A stretch of DNA of 64,000 nt, taken from positions 2,878,001-2,942,000 of the forward strand of contig NC_019738.1 in NCBI RefSeq assembly GCF_000317515.1, read 5' to 3'. This DNA comes from Allocoleopsis franciscana PCC 7113. GTDB lineage: Bacteria > Cyanobacteriota > Cyanobacteriia > Cyanobacteriales > Coleofasciculaceae. Every line of letters starts with the position of its first letter. Positions within the stretch are counted from its first letter, which is position 1. Below, one piece after another: positions 15,652-25,194 of this stretch. The position numbers and the translations under genes are program-made. The notes under the pieces are model-generated. The model saw nothing but the letters and a program-made list of their open reading frames with translations, did no database searches and was not told the origin of the DNA.

Positions 15652-18600
15652 TTACCATTGCAGGTTAGCAATCTCATCCTCGTCCCCCCAGAGATCGCCT
15701 TGGGGATCGGGTAAATTCTCAAGATAGGAGATCGAAGCCTTTAGTTCTTCCTGAAGCAGTACGATCGCTGTTGCTAATGGCTCAAGGTTTTGCCCTTTCG
15801 TGTCGTCCCAAGGGTCAACACTTGAGGCAGTCGCCCCATTTTTGAGAGAATTTAAGGCTTTTAGCTCACTATCAAGGTTTGCCATCGCTTGCTCTACCCC
15901 ATCCAGATCAAACGCTAGGGGAGCTGGTAGATTTTCTAGACACAAGCTCATAGCATCCACCTGAAAACTGAAGTCCTCGACTGCTTCTTCGTCCCCATTC
16001 AGGTCAATCTCTCCAAACTGAGCGATCGCAGCTTCCAACTGTTCAATTGCTTCGGTTTCTGGTCGAGCCTTGAAATGTTGAGATAGAACATCCATTTGAC
16101 CTTGAGTATCTGCGATCGCTTGCTTTAGACCACTGACATTAACATCTGAGCCAGTCTTTAACTGACCAAGATGCAAGGCAACAGCAACTAGCTGCTCTGT
16201 GAGCTGCTCAATCGTCGTTTCTATCTGCTTAATGGCTTGTGTTTCAGGTCGATCTTGAAACCGTTGAATCAGTTCGCCTAATGGCCCTGGAATATCTGTA
16301 CTCGCTACTTCTTGCCCAATGGGTTTAACCTTTTCAGGGACGGGTAGAGGTACCTCATCAAACACGGTTGAGAGAGGCAGCTCATCAAAAGGTGACGCGA
16401 TGATATCCTGTTGAGCCAGAGTATTTTGGCTAGCTACCTCTTCCTCATGAAGTTGAACCGCTTGTGGAATTACTTGTGGAATTGATAGATGATCCACACG
16501 CTGTTTCAGGGCGTCTAACTGTACACTCAGCTCTAAGATCGCCTCGTCAAATCCTGTATTATCAACAGATTGAGGTGCTGAGGTGCTATCAACAGGCTGT
16601 GCTAAAGTTTCGACGTACTCCGCCAGTTGTGCGATCGCCCCTTCCAACTGCTCAATCGCTTGAGCCTCAGGTCGCTCATTGAACTGTTGGTTCAAGCTAT
16701 CAAGTTGACCTTGGATCGTAGTGATCGCTTGAGCGGTCGGAATATTCTCCAGAAACAGTGTGACAGTTTCTAACTGTTCAGACAGTTGTGAGATCGCAGC
16801 TTGTGATTGTTCAATGGCTTGAGCCTCAGGTCGAGCATTAAACTGTTGGTTCAAGCTCTCTATTTGACCTTGGATTGTAGAGATGGCTTGTTCCACTCCA
16901 GTCAGGTCAACCGCTTGAGCAGTCGGAGTATTCTCTAGGCGCAGTGTGACAGTTTCTAACTGTTCAGCCAGTTGTGAGATCGCAGCTTGTGATTGTTCAA
17001 TGGCTTGAGCCTCAGGTCGAGCATTAAACTGTTGGTTCAAGCTCCCTATTTGACCTTGGATTGTAGAGATGGCTTGTTCCACTCCAGTCAGGTCAACCGC
17101 TTGAGCAGTCGGAGTATTCTCCAGACGCACGGTTACAGTTTCTAACTGTTCAGCCAGTTGTGAGATCGCAGCTTGTGATTGTTCAATGGCTTGAGCTTCA
17201 GGTCGAGCATTGAGCTGTTGGTTCAAGCTCTCTATTTGACCTTGGATTGTAGAGATGGCTTGTTCCACTCCAGTCAGGTCAACCGCTTGAGCAGTCGGAG
17301 TATTCTCTAGGCGCAGTGTGACAGTTTCTAACTGTTCAGCCAGTTGTGAGATCGCAGCTTGTGATTGTTCAATGGCTTGAGCTTCAGGTCGAGCATTGAG
17401 CTGTTGGTTCAAGCTCTCTATTTGACCTTGGATTGTAGAGATGGCTTGTTCCACTCCAGTCAGGTCAACCGCTTGAGCAGTCGGAGTATTCTCTAGGCGC
17501 AGTGTGACAGTTTCTAACTGTTCAGCCAGTTGTGAGATCGCAGCTTGTGATTGTTCAATGGCTTGAGCTTCAGGTCGAGCATTGAGCTGTTGGTTCAAGC
17601 TCTCTATTTGACCTTGGATTGTAGAGATGGCTTGTTCCACTCCAGTCAGGTCAACCGCTTGAGCAGTCGGAGTATTCTCCAGACGCACGGTTACAGTTTC
17701 TAACTGTTCAGCCAGTTGTGCGATCGCAGCTTGTGATTGTTCAATGGCTTGAGCTTCAGGTCGAGCATTAAACTGTTGGTTCAAGCTCTCTATTTGACCT
17801 TGGATTGTAGCGATCGCTTGTTCTACTTCAGTCAGGTCAAGCGTTTGATGTGCTGAGCTACTATCCAAACGCAGTCTTAACAACTGCTCTGTCAGCCTTG
17901 CAATTGCGATTTCTGATTGCTGAATCGCTTGGAGTTCAGGTCGAGTGTTGAACTGCTGCGTTAAGTCCTCTAACTGTTCTTGGATATTTGCGATCGCCTC
18001 TTCTACACCACTTAGGTCAACGGCTTGGGGTGCCGAGGAATGATCTAGCAAGAGTGTGAGCGCTCTTAGCTGACCCTGAATTGTATCGATTTCCTGTTCT
18101 ACTGCACTCAGGTCAGGTTCTGATGCCGTTGGGAGATGATCTAAACGTTGGGTTACGGCCTCTAGTTGCTCACTCAGCCGTGCGATCGCGGTTTGTGATT
18201 CCTCAATGGATTGCGTTTCAGGTCGAGTATTGAACTGTTGGTTGAGGCCATCTAGCTGACGATTAATATCTAAAATCGCCCATTCTAGACCACTGATGTC
18301 AGCCGGTTGGAGGGTTGGGGCTTGCTCTAAGCGCTGTGTAATCGCTTCTAGCTGTTCACTTAGTTGTGCGATCGCATTTTGGGATTGCTCCAACCCTTGA
18401 AGTTCGGGTCGGGAGTTAAACTGCCGGTTGAGGGTTTCCAATTGACCTTGGAATTCACCAATTACCTGCTCTATGCCACCCAAGTCAAACGCTTGGGGTG
18501 TCGCCACCTCATCCAGACGCAGTGTAACTGCATGAAGTTGACCTTGGATGTCTGCAATTGCCTGTTCAACTCCACTCAGGTCTACTTCTGATACAGTTGG

Positions 18601-19944
18601 GGCATTATTCAGATGGAATGTGATGGCTTCTAGCTGCTCACTCAGTTGTGCGATCGCAGCTTGTGATTGCTCTAACCCTTGAAGTTCGGGTCGCGAGTTG
18701 AACTGCTGGTTGAGGGTTTCCAATTGACCTTGGAATTCACCAATCATCTGCTCAATGCTACCCAAGTCAAACGCTTGGGGTGTCGCCACCTCATCCAGAC
18801 GCAGTGTAACTGCATGAAGTTGACCTTGGATGTCTGCAATTGCCTGTTCAACTCCACTCAGGTCTACTTCTGATACAGTTGGGGCATTATTCAGATGGAA
18901 TGTGATGGCTTCTAGCTGCTCACTCAGTTGTGCGATCGCAGCTTGTGATTGCTCTAACCCTTGAAGTTCGGGTCGCGAGTTGAACTGCTGGTTGAGGGTT
19001 TCCAGTTGTCCCTGCAAATCGCCAATCATCTGCTCAATGGTACCCAAGTCAAACGCTTGGGGTGTCGCCACCTCATCCAGACGTAGTGTGACTGCATTCA
19101 GTTGATTTTGGATGTCTGCAATTGCCTGTTCAACTCCACTCAGGTCAGCTTCTTGTGGCGTAGATAGCTGATCGAGACGGAAGGTCAAAGTCTCCAATTG
19201 ACTATTAATATAATTGATCGCTTGCTCGATCTCAGGTAGGTCAAATCCTGTTGCTGTCGGCAATTGATCGAAACGGAGTGTTAAATCCTCTAGTTGATTA
19301 TTAATGTAACCGATCGCTTGCTCTACCCCGCTTAAGTCAATTTCTGGCGAAGTTGATGACTGAGCAAGGCGCGAAGTCATATCGTTTAGCTGTTCTTTAA
19401 GCTGTGCGATCGTTCCTTCCAACGCCCCGACTGATTGAGCTTCCGGTCGAGTGTAGAACTGTTGATCCAAGTCGCTGAGCCGACGATTGATCGCCGGTAG
19501 TGCCTGGACTTCTTGCTGTAAAGATTGAACCACTTGATACGCTTGGGTCAGCGCCTCGGTGGTGTACTGCTGTATTTCTTGATCCACTCGACGCCGATTA
19601 GCCAAGTTCAGCGAGAGTGCCAAGGTCAACGGCGCGGCGGCAAAAATCGCCTGCCCAGATACCGCAGCTACGACGCTACCTAAAGCGGAGCCAGCAAGGG
19701 CGACATATTCGGAAATCTCTAGCGTTTGTTTGTCCATATCTGTTTGTCGATACCTGGGCCTGATTAGCCTCAAGAGTGGTTCACTTTTTAGCTCCTCCCA
19801 AGAGGGTTTGGAAACGTCTCCTGAGTTAGTCTCCGCCACTGCCCAATTTGACGAGCCGGAGCGGCGATGTGCAGTTGTGCTTTTACTGCCAGTTTGTTGG
19901 ACACTTGAATCGAAGCGGGGTGAACTGAGATGGATGCATCTCAC
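15652..19944 (-). CDS. Giant tandem-repeat coiled-coil protein
   Basis: The protein has 1430 residues from 19944. A better start may be the ATG for MDKQTLEISEYVALAGS at 19737, since that segment begins the recognisable part. Next comes a hydrophobic stretch (GSALGSVVAAVSGQAIFAAAPLTLALSLNLANRRR) that could anchor it to a membrane. The rest is about 1200 residues of coiled coil built from repeats of the type AISQLAEQLETVTLRLE, DLTGVEQAISTIQGQIESLNQQ and ARPEAQAIEQSQ. There are two repeat regimes: units of 62 residues and units of 95. No catalytic domain is present. Membrane-anchored coiled-coil proteins of this type are common in cyanobacteria and may be scaffold or morphology factors. The repeats invite recombination and copy-number change. 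Confidence 0.85.
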   Translation of the reverse strand: MRCIHLSSPRFDSSVQQTGSKSTTAHRRSGSSNWAVAETNSGDVSKPSWEELKSEPLLRLIRPRYRQTDMDKQTLEISEYVALAGSALGSVVAAVSGQAIFAAAPLTLALSLNLANRRRVDQEIQQYTTEALTQAYQVVQSLQQEVQALPAINRRLSDLDQQFYTRPEAQSVGALEGTIAQLKEQLNDMTSRLAQSSTSPEIDLSGVEQAIGYINNQLEDLTLRFDQLPTATGFDLPEIEQAINYINSQLETLTFRLDQLSTPQEADLSGVEQAIADIQNQLNAVTLRLDEVATPQAFDLGTIEQMIGDLQGQLETLNQQFNSRPELQGLEQSQAAIAQLSEQLEAITFHLNNAPTVSEVDLSGVEQAIADIQGQLHAVTLRLDEVATPQAFDLGSIEQMIGEFQGQLETLNQQFNSRPELQGLEQSQAAIAQLSEQLEAITFHLNNAPTVSEVDLSGVEQAIADIQGQLHAVTLRLDEVATPQAFDLGGIEQVIGEFQGQLETLNRQFNSRPELQGLEQSQNAIAQLSEQLEAITQRLEQAPTLQPADISGLEWAILDINRQLDGLNQQFNTRPETQSIEESQTAIARLSEQLEAVTQRLDHLPTASEPDLSAVEQEIDTIQGQLRALTLLLDHSSAPQAVDLSGVEEAIANIQEQLEDLTQQFNTRPELQAIQQSEIAIARLTEQLLRLRLDSSSAHQTLDLTEVEQAIATIQGQIESLNQQFNARPEAQAIEQSQAAIAQLAEQLETVTVRLENTPTAQAVDLTGVEQAISTIQGQIESLNQQLNARPEAQAIEQSQAAISQLAEQLETVTLRLENTPTAQAVDLTGVEQAISTIQGQIESLNQQLNARPEAQAIEQSQAAISQLAEQLETVTLRLENTPTAQAVDLTGVEQAISTIQGQIESLNQQLNARPEAQAIEQSQAAISQLAEQLETVTVRLENTPTAQAVDLTGVEQAISTIQGQIGSLNQQFNARPEAQAIEQSQAAISQLAEQLETVTLRLENTPTAQAVDLTGVEQAISTIQGQIESLNQQFNARPEAQAIEQSQAAISQLSEQLETVTLFLENIPTAQAITTIQGQLDSLNQQFNERPEAQAIEQLEGAIAQLAEYVETLAQPVDSTSAPQSVDNTGFDEAILELSVQLDALKQRVDHLSIPQVIPQAVQLHEEEVASQNTLAQQDIIASPFDELPLSTVFDEVPLPVPEKVKPIGQEVASTDIPGPLGELIQRFQDRPETQAIKQIETTIEQLTEQLVAVALHLGQLKTGSDVNVSGLKQAIADTQGQMDVLSQHFKARPETEAIEQLEAAIAQFGEIDLNGDEEAVEDFSFQVDAMSLCLENLPAPLAFDLDGVEQAMANLDSELKALNSLKNGATASSVDPWDDTKGQNLEPLATAIVLLQEELKASISYLENLPDPQGDLWGDEDEIANLQW
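16605..17800. repeat. Tandem 186-bp repeats within the giant coiled-coil gene
   Basis: The motif AGATCGCAGCTTGTGATTG recurs at 16791, 16977, 17163, 17349 and 17535, with a variant at 17721. The spacing is exactly 186 bases (62 codons). Several units differ at only a few positions, so the expansion is recent. Confidence 0.95.
18364..19160. repeat. Tandem 285-bp repeats within the giant coiled-coil gene
   Basis: A longer unit recurs at about 18368, 18653 and 18938, a 285-base (95-codon) period. The second and third units are nearly identical. It represents a second, independent expansion upstream in reading order from the 186-bp block. Confidence 0.9.
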
Positions 19945-20183
19945 AATTGCAGAGATACACTTCTAGTACTTACCGCTGAAGAATCCATCTGTCCGGATTT
20001 TTTTGGCAGATATATAGGCTGTAACTTAGATGCTCCTGAACCCCATTTTTCCAAATGGGAGTCTTGAGAAAAGGGCTATTCGCTCATTCTAAAAAGTCGT
20101 ATACAAGTTAATCCGACCTTGCCCATTCCTCATTGTCTGTGATCTTTCTGTACACTGACAACTGACCTTTGACAAAGAAACTG
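19945..20183. other. Intergenic, no gene seen
   Basis: This is the upstream region of the giant coiled-coil gene, extending to the terminator of the cytochrome-b paralogue. No structured motif was recognised. Confidence 0.35.
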
Positions 20184-20231
20184 TAAAGCAACCACCCTTC
20201 CATGAGGCTAGCAGGAAGAGAGGTTGCTTTA
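20184..20231 (-). terminator. Terminator after cytochrome-b paralogue
   Basis: TAAAGCAACC (20184-20193) is perfectly inverted at 20222-20231. It is placed 26 bases after the stop of the minus-strand gene, and on that strand it is followed by a T-rich stretch. Confidence 0.8.
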
Positions 20232-20256
20232 GGAGTATGGTGTATACTTGGAGCCG

Positions 20257-20886
20257 TTATTCCGATAACGAGAGATTAGCCTGTGTTTCTTGAAGTACCT
20301 GCTTTTCCTCTTTCTCCTGTATCAGTAAACCCCCCAAATGAATAATCGCCAGAATCAGCGCCCCAATGGATAGAACATAACTATGCAACGTGTACAGGTG
20401 CGCGACGGTTACGGTATTCACGGCTCCACCGCCGGTTAGGATGGTTCGCAGCAGGGAACCGATAATTGGGATGGCTTCTAATGTCCCTAACTCGATTTGA
20501 AAACGCCAATATCCCACCTGTGTCCAATCGAGCAGCATGGCTGTCCAGCTTAAGGCGATCGCGGTTAAAGTTAACAAAATTCCGCTGATCCAAGCCGTGA
20601 GCCAGCTAGGGCGAAATTTTTCACCCAGAAACATCACCACAATTTCTATCAAAGAAACTCCAATTAAGCCATTTCCAGCTATTTCATGAATACGCTGAAT
20701 CAGCCAACCATTGGGAATCTCAAATTTGATCATCTTCAGGGAATTATAAGCTCCGCCTGCTGTAGGTTCGTAATAGAAGGATAAAAGAATTCCTGTGATA
20801 GCTGCCAGTAGGCTCAAAGCCAGAATAGCGATAGCCAGAATAGTAGCCAATCGCCGAAGTACGAAGCTGTACGGTACATTTTTCAT
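20257..20886 (-). CDS. Cytochrome b/b6 N-terminal-type membrane protein (PetB paralogue)
   Basis: This 209-residue protein has four transmembrane helices in cytochrome b6 order: LATILAIAILALSLLAAITGILLSFYYEP; RIHEIAGNGLIGVSLIEIVVMFLGEKF; WISGILLTLTAIALSWTAMLLDW; and LYTLHSYVLSIGALILAIIHLGGLL. The fourth helix keeps the H-x14-H pair of haem ligands. The second keeps the first histidine (RIHE), but the partner 14 residues on is Glu, not His. One of the two b haems therefore lacks a normal axial ligand. No Rieske or subunit IV gene is nearby, so it is not part of a b6f operon. It may act in a side electron route; the role is unknown. Confidence 0.85.
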   Translation of the reverse strand: MKNVPYSFVLRRLATILAIAILALSLLAAITGILLSFYYEPTAGGAYNSLKMIKFEIPNGWLIQRIHEIAGNGLIGVSLIEIVVMFLGEKFRPSWLTAWISGILLTLTAIALSWTAMLLDWTQVGYWRFQIELGTLEAIPIIGSLLRTILTGGGAVNTVTVAHLYTLHSYVLSIGALILAIIHLGGLLIQEKEEKQVLQETQANLSLSE

Positions 20887-21038
20887 GGCTAATCTCCAAC
20901 CTAAAAGGGTTGAATATATATTTTTATTTAATTATATGTAGTTTTCTTGATTTAAGCTCTAATGTGCCATTCAAGTTCTAGTGCAATGCAGCAAAAGTTT
21001 TCCACCACTTCAATAAGATTAAAGTAAAAGCTTGCTCC

Positions 21039-21075
21039 TCAGCACCTCATCACCTCAGCACCTCAGCACCTCAGC
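21039..21075. repeat. Short tandem repeat CACCTCA(GC/TC)
   Basis: Four near-copies of a nine-base unit based on CACCTCAGC lie in the gap between the histidine kinase and the cytochrome-b paralogue. They start after the kinase gene's predicted stop when read on the minus strand. Confidence 0.75.
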
Positions 21076-21102
21076 TCCACTATCTTTGAACCCAACTTGC
21101 TC

Positions 21103-23943
21103 TTAGCCCCTAGTCTGCCGCAGCGGAATCTCAATCATAAACTCCGCTCCCTGCTTGGGTTCTGCAACACAGTACAATTTACCGCCATGCTTTTCTACAA
21201 TAATTTGATAACTAATTGATAACCCTAGACCTGTCCCTTTACCAATGGGTTTTGTAGTAAAAAAGGGGTCAAATAACTTACAAGATTGGTCTTTCTTGAT
21301 ACCCATTCCATTATCACTAATACGAATTGCCACCCAGTCTTCCTTAACTATTTCGGTATAAATCCGAATCCAGGGTAAGCTGTCTAAAGATGGTCTATTC
21401 TCCTCTGCATTGTAGGTGAATTTATCCTCTAAAGAATCAATTGAATTAACCAAAATATTCATAAATACTTGGTTCAGTTGACCTGGGTAACATTCGACCA
21501 AAGGCAACTGACCATATTCCTTGATGACTTCGATACCGGGATGTTTAAGCGTAGCTTTTAAGCGACTTTTCAAAATCATCAAGGTACTGTCAATCCCCTC
21601 ATGGATATCGACGGCTTTCACTTCAGCTTCATCCAGTCGAGAGAAACTTCGGAGTGATTGGACAATCTCATGAATGCGCTCTGCGCCTACCTGCATTGAA
21701 TCCATGAGCTTAGGCAAGTCATCCTTCAGAAAATCTAAATCGATGGCTTCTATTTCCTCTTGCATGATCGAGAGAAAATTAGGACAGTGCTGTTGGTAAA
21801 GTTCCACCAATCTCAATAAATCTTGAGTATAATCCTGAGCGTGAATTAGATTGCCATAAATAAAATTGATCGGGTTGTTGATTTCATGCGCTACACCCGC
21901 CACCAACTGACCCAGACTTGACATTTTTTCAGTCTGAATTAGTTGAGCTTGAGTGTGTTGTAGTTCGTACAACGCTGTCTCTAAATCTTTGGCCTGTGTT
22001 CTTAATAAAGCTTCTGATTCTTGTAATGCTTCCGCCACTCGTTGGCGCTTCGACACTTCCAGTTCTAATTCTTGATTAGCGGTTGATAGTTCTCGTGTGC
22101 GTTCTTGAACTCGTTGTTCGAGTTGTTCCTTAGCCGCGTTAATTTCGTGAAATTTTTGCTCCAGCAATTCAGCCATAAATTGAGAGTTGGAGACGAGCGT
22201 ATTCATCTCGGTTATCCAGCTATTAGGCCAATGAATAGCTTTTTGGTTTAACAATTTATCCGGTAGGTCAGTCGTCAATTCAGCGAGTTGTAAAAGCGGT
22301 TGAGCTAACCAGCGACTAATGACATTCGCCATGGCTAGAGCTAATGCTGTAATCAAAAGCAGGATGGATAGGCTTTTAATATAAAGATTTTCCAGGTAGA
22401 TGAAGTGGGGCTGAGTGGGAACAGCAACAATTACCTGAAAAGGAAGCTTCTCCCCAGCAGAAGTTTTTTGTACATAAAAAGATTTTTTCCAACGCATCAT
22501 AATTGGCATTTCCCCCAACGGTAGCCATTGATAAACTTTGTCATTGAGGGGACGAATTTCTCCACCTTGACGCTGCTTAAATTTGCTTAGGGTTGGCATG
22601 TCAAGACGGGTGCTCGTAATCACGCGATCTTGGCGATCTAAGAGGGTGATTTCCATTTCTCTGAGAGTCGTGAATGATTTAAGCAGTTGAGCAAGATGGC
22701 TCAAATCGATTTCACTAACAACACTACCGACCAAGCGATAGTTACGGATAATTGGTACAATTTGGACGAGCCTGGGAGGGGCGTGATGGTCATCGATGAG
22801 TAAAACTTGTGACGTTATAGACGGTTGGGTGAGGTCTGATGCCTTCATTCCAATACTTTCTGTGATCGTTTTTTCTAGCTCTGAGTAAGAAGCAATGGTG
22901 CTACCTATACCCGCAAAGCTGAGGGTTTGACCCTCTCGATTCATTACAAAAAGTTGATCAATGGTTGAAAATGTGCGTTGCAAGAGTTCCGTGCTTTCCT
23001 GCAACTTTATCGATGATTTTATGTCAGAATGTACAGCAACTTCCGCGAGTTGCTTCAGTGCGTTTAGATTTTGTTGATGCCAAAAGCGCACTTCAATCGC
23101 CAAGTCTGTGGATACGGTTTCCAGATTGGCTTGAATTGTTTTTTCCATATTACTTATGGCACTTCGGCTATTCAAAACCAAGAGTGTTAAAGCTGGAAAT
23201 AAGACAAAAGCTACTAAGAGGTTAAATAAGGTTTGTTGAAGGGAGAGAGTTTTGGCAATTTTGGGACGATCTGCCCAGGTTGGGATAGGTGAGTGGGTGA
23301 GTAACAAACTGGCAATCAGGGCATTGAAGATGCCATTGATACCCTGCTTGAACATCACTAGGAAGACGGTTTGAGATGGCACACCCAGTGGGATTGAGTA
23401 GAACAGCCATACCAATGGCATACCCACAAAAATCCAGTAAAATCCATCCAGCAGCAAGAGATTAGGACACTTGCGTCGCCACCAACCGACGAACAATGCT
23501 TCACCGATGAGGATGATTCCTGCATAAGGATGCCCCCATAACAAAAAGGTATGGGAACCGGCCAGCATGGCGGCAACAGCACCCCACCCTATCCCATAAA
23601 GCCATACCACCATTAAGACGGCAATACTGCCAAACAAAAAATCTACTCCAAAAAATAGGGATAGATTGAAATAATTACCTGCGTATCCAGCGAGAATCAA
23701 AACAGCCAACACGAAGGACGATCTGAGTCGCCAATGCGCTTGAGACACTGCCAGTTTTTTTGAGGAAGTGACAACATTTCTGAACTTCTTACCCCGAAGT
23801 TTTTTGATCAGCCTGTTTTGATGTAAAACCATACGCTCTTGAGGGGGTAAGAGTTTTGCCGAATTTTTTCGGGATGTGCTATAGCGTTTCTCTATTTGGT
23901 GAGGTACAACGTAGTTGGCTTTAAGGTAGAAGGCAGAGGGCAA
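21103..23943 (-). CDS. Membrane-bound sensor histidine kinase
   Basis: This 946-residue protein starts at 23943; an alternative ATG lies at 23832 (MVLHQNRLIKKL). About seven membrane segments (residues 75-215) include FVLAVLILAGYAGNYFNLSLFFGVDFLFGS, a MASE1-like sensing module. A further helix (238-258) leads into a periplasmic cache-like sensor domain up to a helix near residue 530. A coiled coil with ELEVSKRQRVAEALQESE follows. The kinase core has the phospho-accepting His in GVAHEINNPINF (about residue 686), N-box VFMNILVNSIDSL, G1 ISDNGMGI, F-box DPFFTTKP and G2 GKGTGLGLSIS. No response regulator is adjacent, so the output is unknown. Confidence 0.93.
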   Translation of the reverse strand: MPSAFYLKANYVVPHQIEKRYSTSRKNSAKLLPPQERMVLHQNRLIKKLRGKKFRNVVTSSKKLAVSQAHWRLRSSFVLAVLILAGYAGNYFNLSLFFGVDFLFGSIAVLMVVWLYGIGWGAVAAMLAGSHTFLLWGHPYAGIILIGEALFVGWWRRKCPNLLLLDGFYWIFVGMPLVWLFYSIPLGVPSQTVFLVMFKQGINGIFNALIASLLLTHSPIPTWADRPKIAKTLSLQQTLFNLLVAFVLFPALTLLVLNSRSAISNMEKTIQANLETVSTDLAIEVRFWHQQNLNALKQLAEVAVHSDIKSSIKLQESTELLQRTFSTIDQLFVMNREGQTLSFAGIGSTIASYSELEKTITESIGMKASDLTQPSITSQVLLIDDHHAPPRLVQIVPIIRNYRLVGSVVSEIDLSHLAQLLKSFTTLREMEITLLDRQDRVITSTRLDMPTLSKFKQRQGGEIRPLNDKVYQWLPLGEMPIMMRWKKSFYVQKTSAGEKLPFQVIVAVPTQPHFIYLENLYIKSLSILLLITALALAMANVISRWLAQPLLQLAELTTDLPDKLLNQKAIHWPNSWITEMNTLVSNSQFMAELLEQKFHEINAAKEQLEQRVQERTRELSTANQELELEVSKRQRVAEALQESEALLRTQAKDLETALYELQHTQAQLIQTEKMSSLGQLVAGVAHEINNPINFIYGNLIHAQDYTQDLLRLVELYQQHCPNFLSIMQEEIEAIDLDFLKDDLPKLMDSMQVGAERIHEIVQSLRSFSRLDEAEVKAVDIHEGIDSTLMILKSRLKATLKHPGIEVIKEYGQLPLVECYPGQLNQVFMNILVNSIDSLEDKFTYNAEENRPSLDSLPWIRIYTEIVKEDWVAIRISDNGMGIKKDQSCKLFDPFFTTKPIGKGTGLGLSISYQIIVEKHGGKLYCVAEPKQGAEFMIEIPLRQTRG

Positions 23944-24540
23944 AGGGCAGAAGTTGAGTGTACTCCACTTATTTGAGAATCGCTATAATAATTTTTTCTT
24001 CGTCCTATTTTATTTGCACCCGGATTGAAACAAAGAAGTTGATCAAAGATTTAAGGTCTTATATGTACTATGATATCCTGGCTTTTTAGCAATGAACCTA
24101 TTCCAATATCGGCTGACAGATGAAACTCCTTTGTCTGTGGTATCAGTGGGGCTTAAGCTTGACAGATTGGAATTCTCAAAACTAGCTATTAGCAAAGCTT
24201 GGGCGCGATCGCGTCCCGCTGCGCTTGCCAAATTCCTCGTATCCAAATTGGGATGACTCTTGCGAGATTTCCCGAACCACCATTAATTTACTGAAACTTT
24301 ACATTACTTAACCTGATTCTGGGTGTTTCAGCTTGTATTACTGAAGGGACTTTACTGATGAGCGTGGATAATCAGTACCGACTTGTGGTGCCTTACAGTC
24401 AAAAGCTTAGAGTCATATTCAATAGGTATACATGAGTCTCTTTTTTGGGTTAGGAAACATTAGCCGCGCTACATTTAGGCGGACAATTAACCTATACCCT
24501 ACACCCTAAAAGATAAGAAGTCGCGAGGATATTAACCTGT
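23944..24540. other. Intergenic, no supported gene
   Basis: 23924-23953 is a degenerate stretch of the GGCAG heptamer repeat (GTAGAAGGCAGAGGGCAAAGG). Part of it lies inside the start region of the kinase gene. A dispersed-repeat-like GCGATCGCGTCCCGCTGCGC occurs near 24205. No coding frame is convincing. Confidence 0.4.
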
Positions 24541-24780
24541 TTAAAAGTTCCAAGAATTAGGTTCAGAAGCAGCTTCTTCCTCTTCATAAACCATCAAATC
24601 TCCTGGTTGACAATTGAGAGCTTTGCAAAGCGAATTCAGTGTAGATTCGTCAATCCTAGTCAGGCGACGACGAACCTTGAGTCGAGACACAGACTTAGGA
24701 TTCATGCCAATTAAGAGAGCGAGTTCCTTATTGCTGATGTTGCGCTCAGCCATTACTACTGCCAATTTCCAGTGAATCAC
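24541..24780 (-). CDS. XRE-family (Cro/C1-type) regulator
   Basis: This 79-residue protein is a helix-turn-helix domain with a short acidic tail: KLAVVMAERNISNKELALLIGMNPKSVSRLKVRRRL, ESTLNSLCKALNCQPGDLMVYEEEE. The last part is the signature of the HTH_26 subgroup found in small bacterial and phage regulators. No toxin or integrase is next to it. Its upstream region is partly filled by the heptamer array at 24873-25057, which may affect its transcription. Confidence 0.88.
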   Translation of the reverse strand: MIHWKLAVVMAERNISNKELALLIGMNPKSVSRLKVRRRLTRIDESTLNSLCKALNCQPGDLMVYEEEEAASEPNSWNF

Positions 24781-24872
24781 TGTTTAACTGCTCACTTTTG
24801 AGTCATGCTGTTGCTAGGCAGATATTATCATTTTTCCTCATTGATTATTGATAAATATACATTTATAGCAAA

Positions 24873-25057
24873 AGGCAGGAGGCAGAAGGCAGGGGGCAGA
24901 AGGCAGGAGGCAGAAGGCAGAAGGCAGATGGCAGGAGACAGGAGGCAGGGGGCAGGGGGCAGGGGGCAGGGGGCAGGAGGCAGGAGGCAGGAGGCAGATG
25001 GCAGGAGGCAGGGGGCAGGAGGCAGATGGCAGATGGCAGATGGCAGATGGCAGGAGG
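24873..25057. repeat. Heptanucleotide array (GGCAGNN), about 26 units
   Basis: About 185 bases consist almost wholly of GGCAGNN heptamers (NN is GA, AA, GG or AT). The apparent long frames through it, in both directions, are simple-sequence artefacts. The same repeat class appears at 4382-4426 and in weak form at 23924-23953. It sits in the gap of about 400 bases between the XRE and MATE genes. The rest of that gap has no visible gene. Confidence 0.93.
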
Positions 25058-25194
25058 TTTTTTACTGGTACGTGGTCGTTTACAGCCGTTCAATCTGTCC
25101 TAAGCTTTATGGGGATAGCTATAAAGTAGATTTTTGTAGCTTAATAGTGAACAAGCTGAATCGATGCTATCGAACTCATGAAGTTGCAGCCAAG

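Noticed and set aside
18364-18873. Two repeated plus-strand frames inside the giant coiled-coil gene
   Set aside because: They repeat because the 285-bp unit repeats, and they run antisense to an obvious coding sequence.
24043-24246. 67-residue minus-strand frame
   Set aside because: It contains a dispersed GC-rich repeat, has no motif, and its composition is unlike neighbouring genes.
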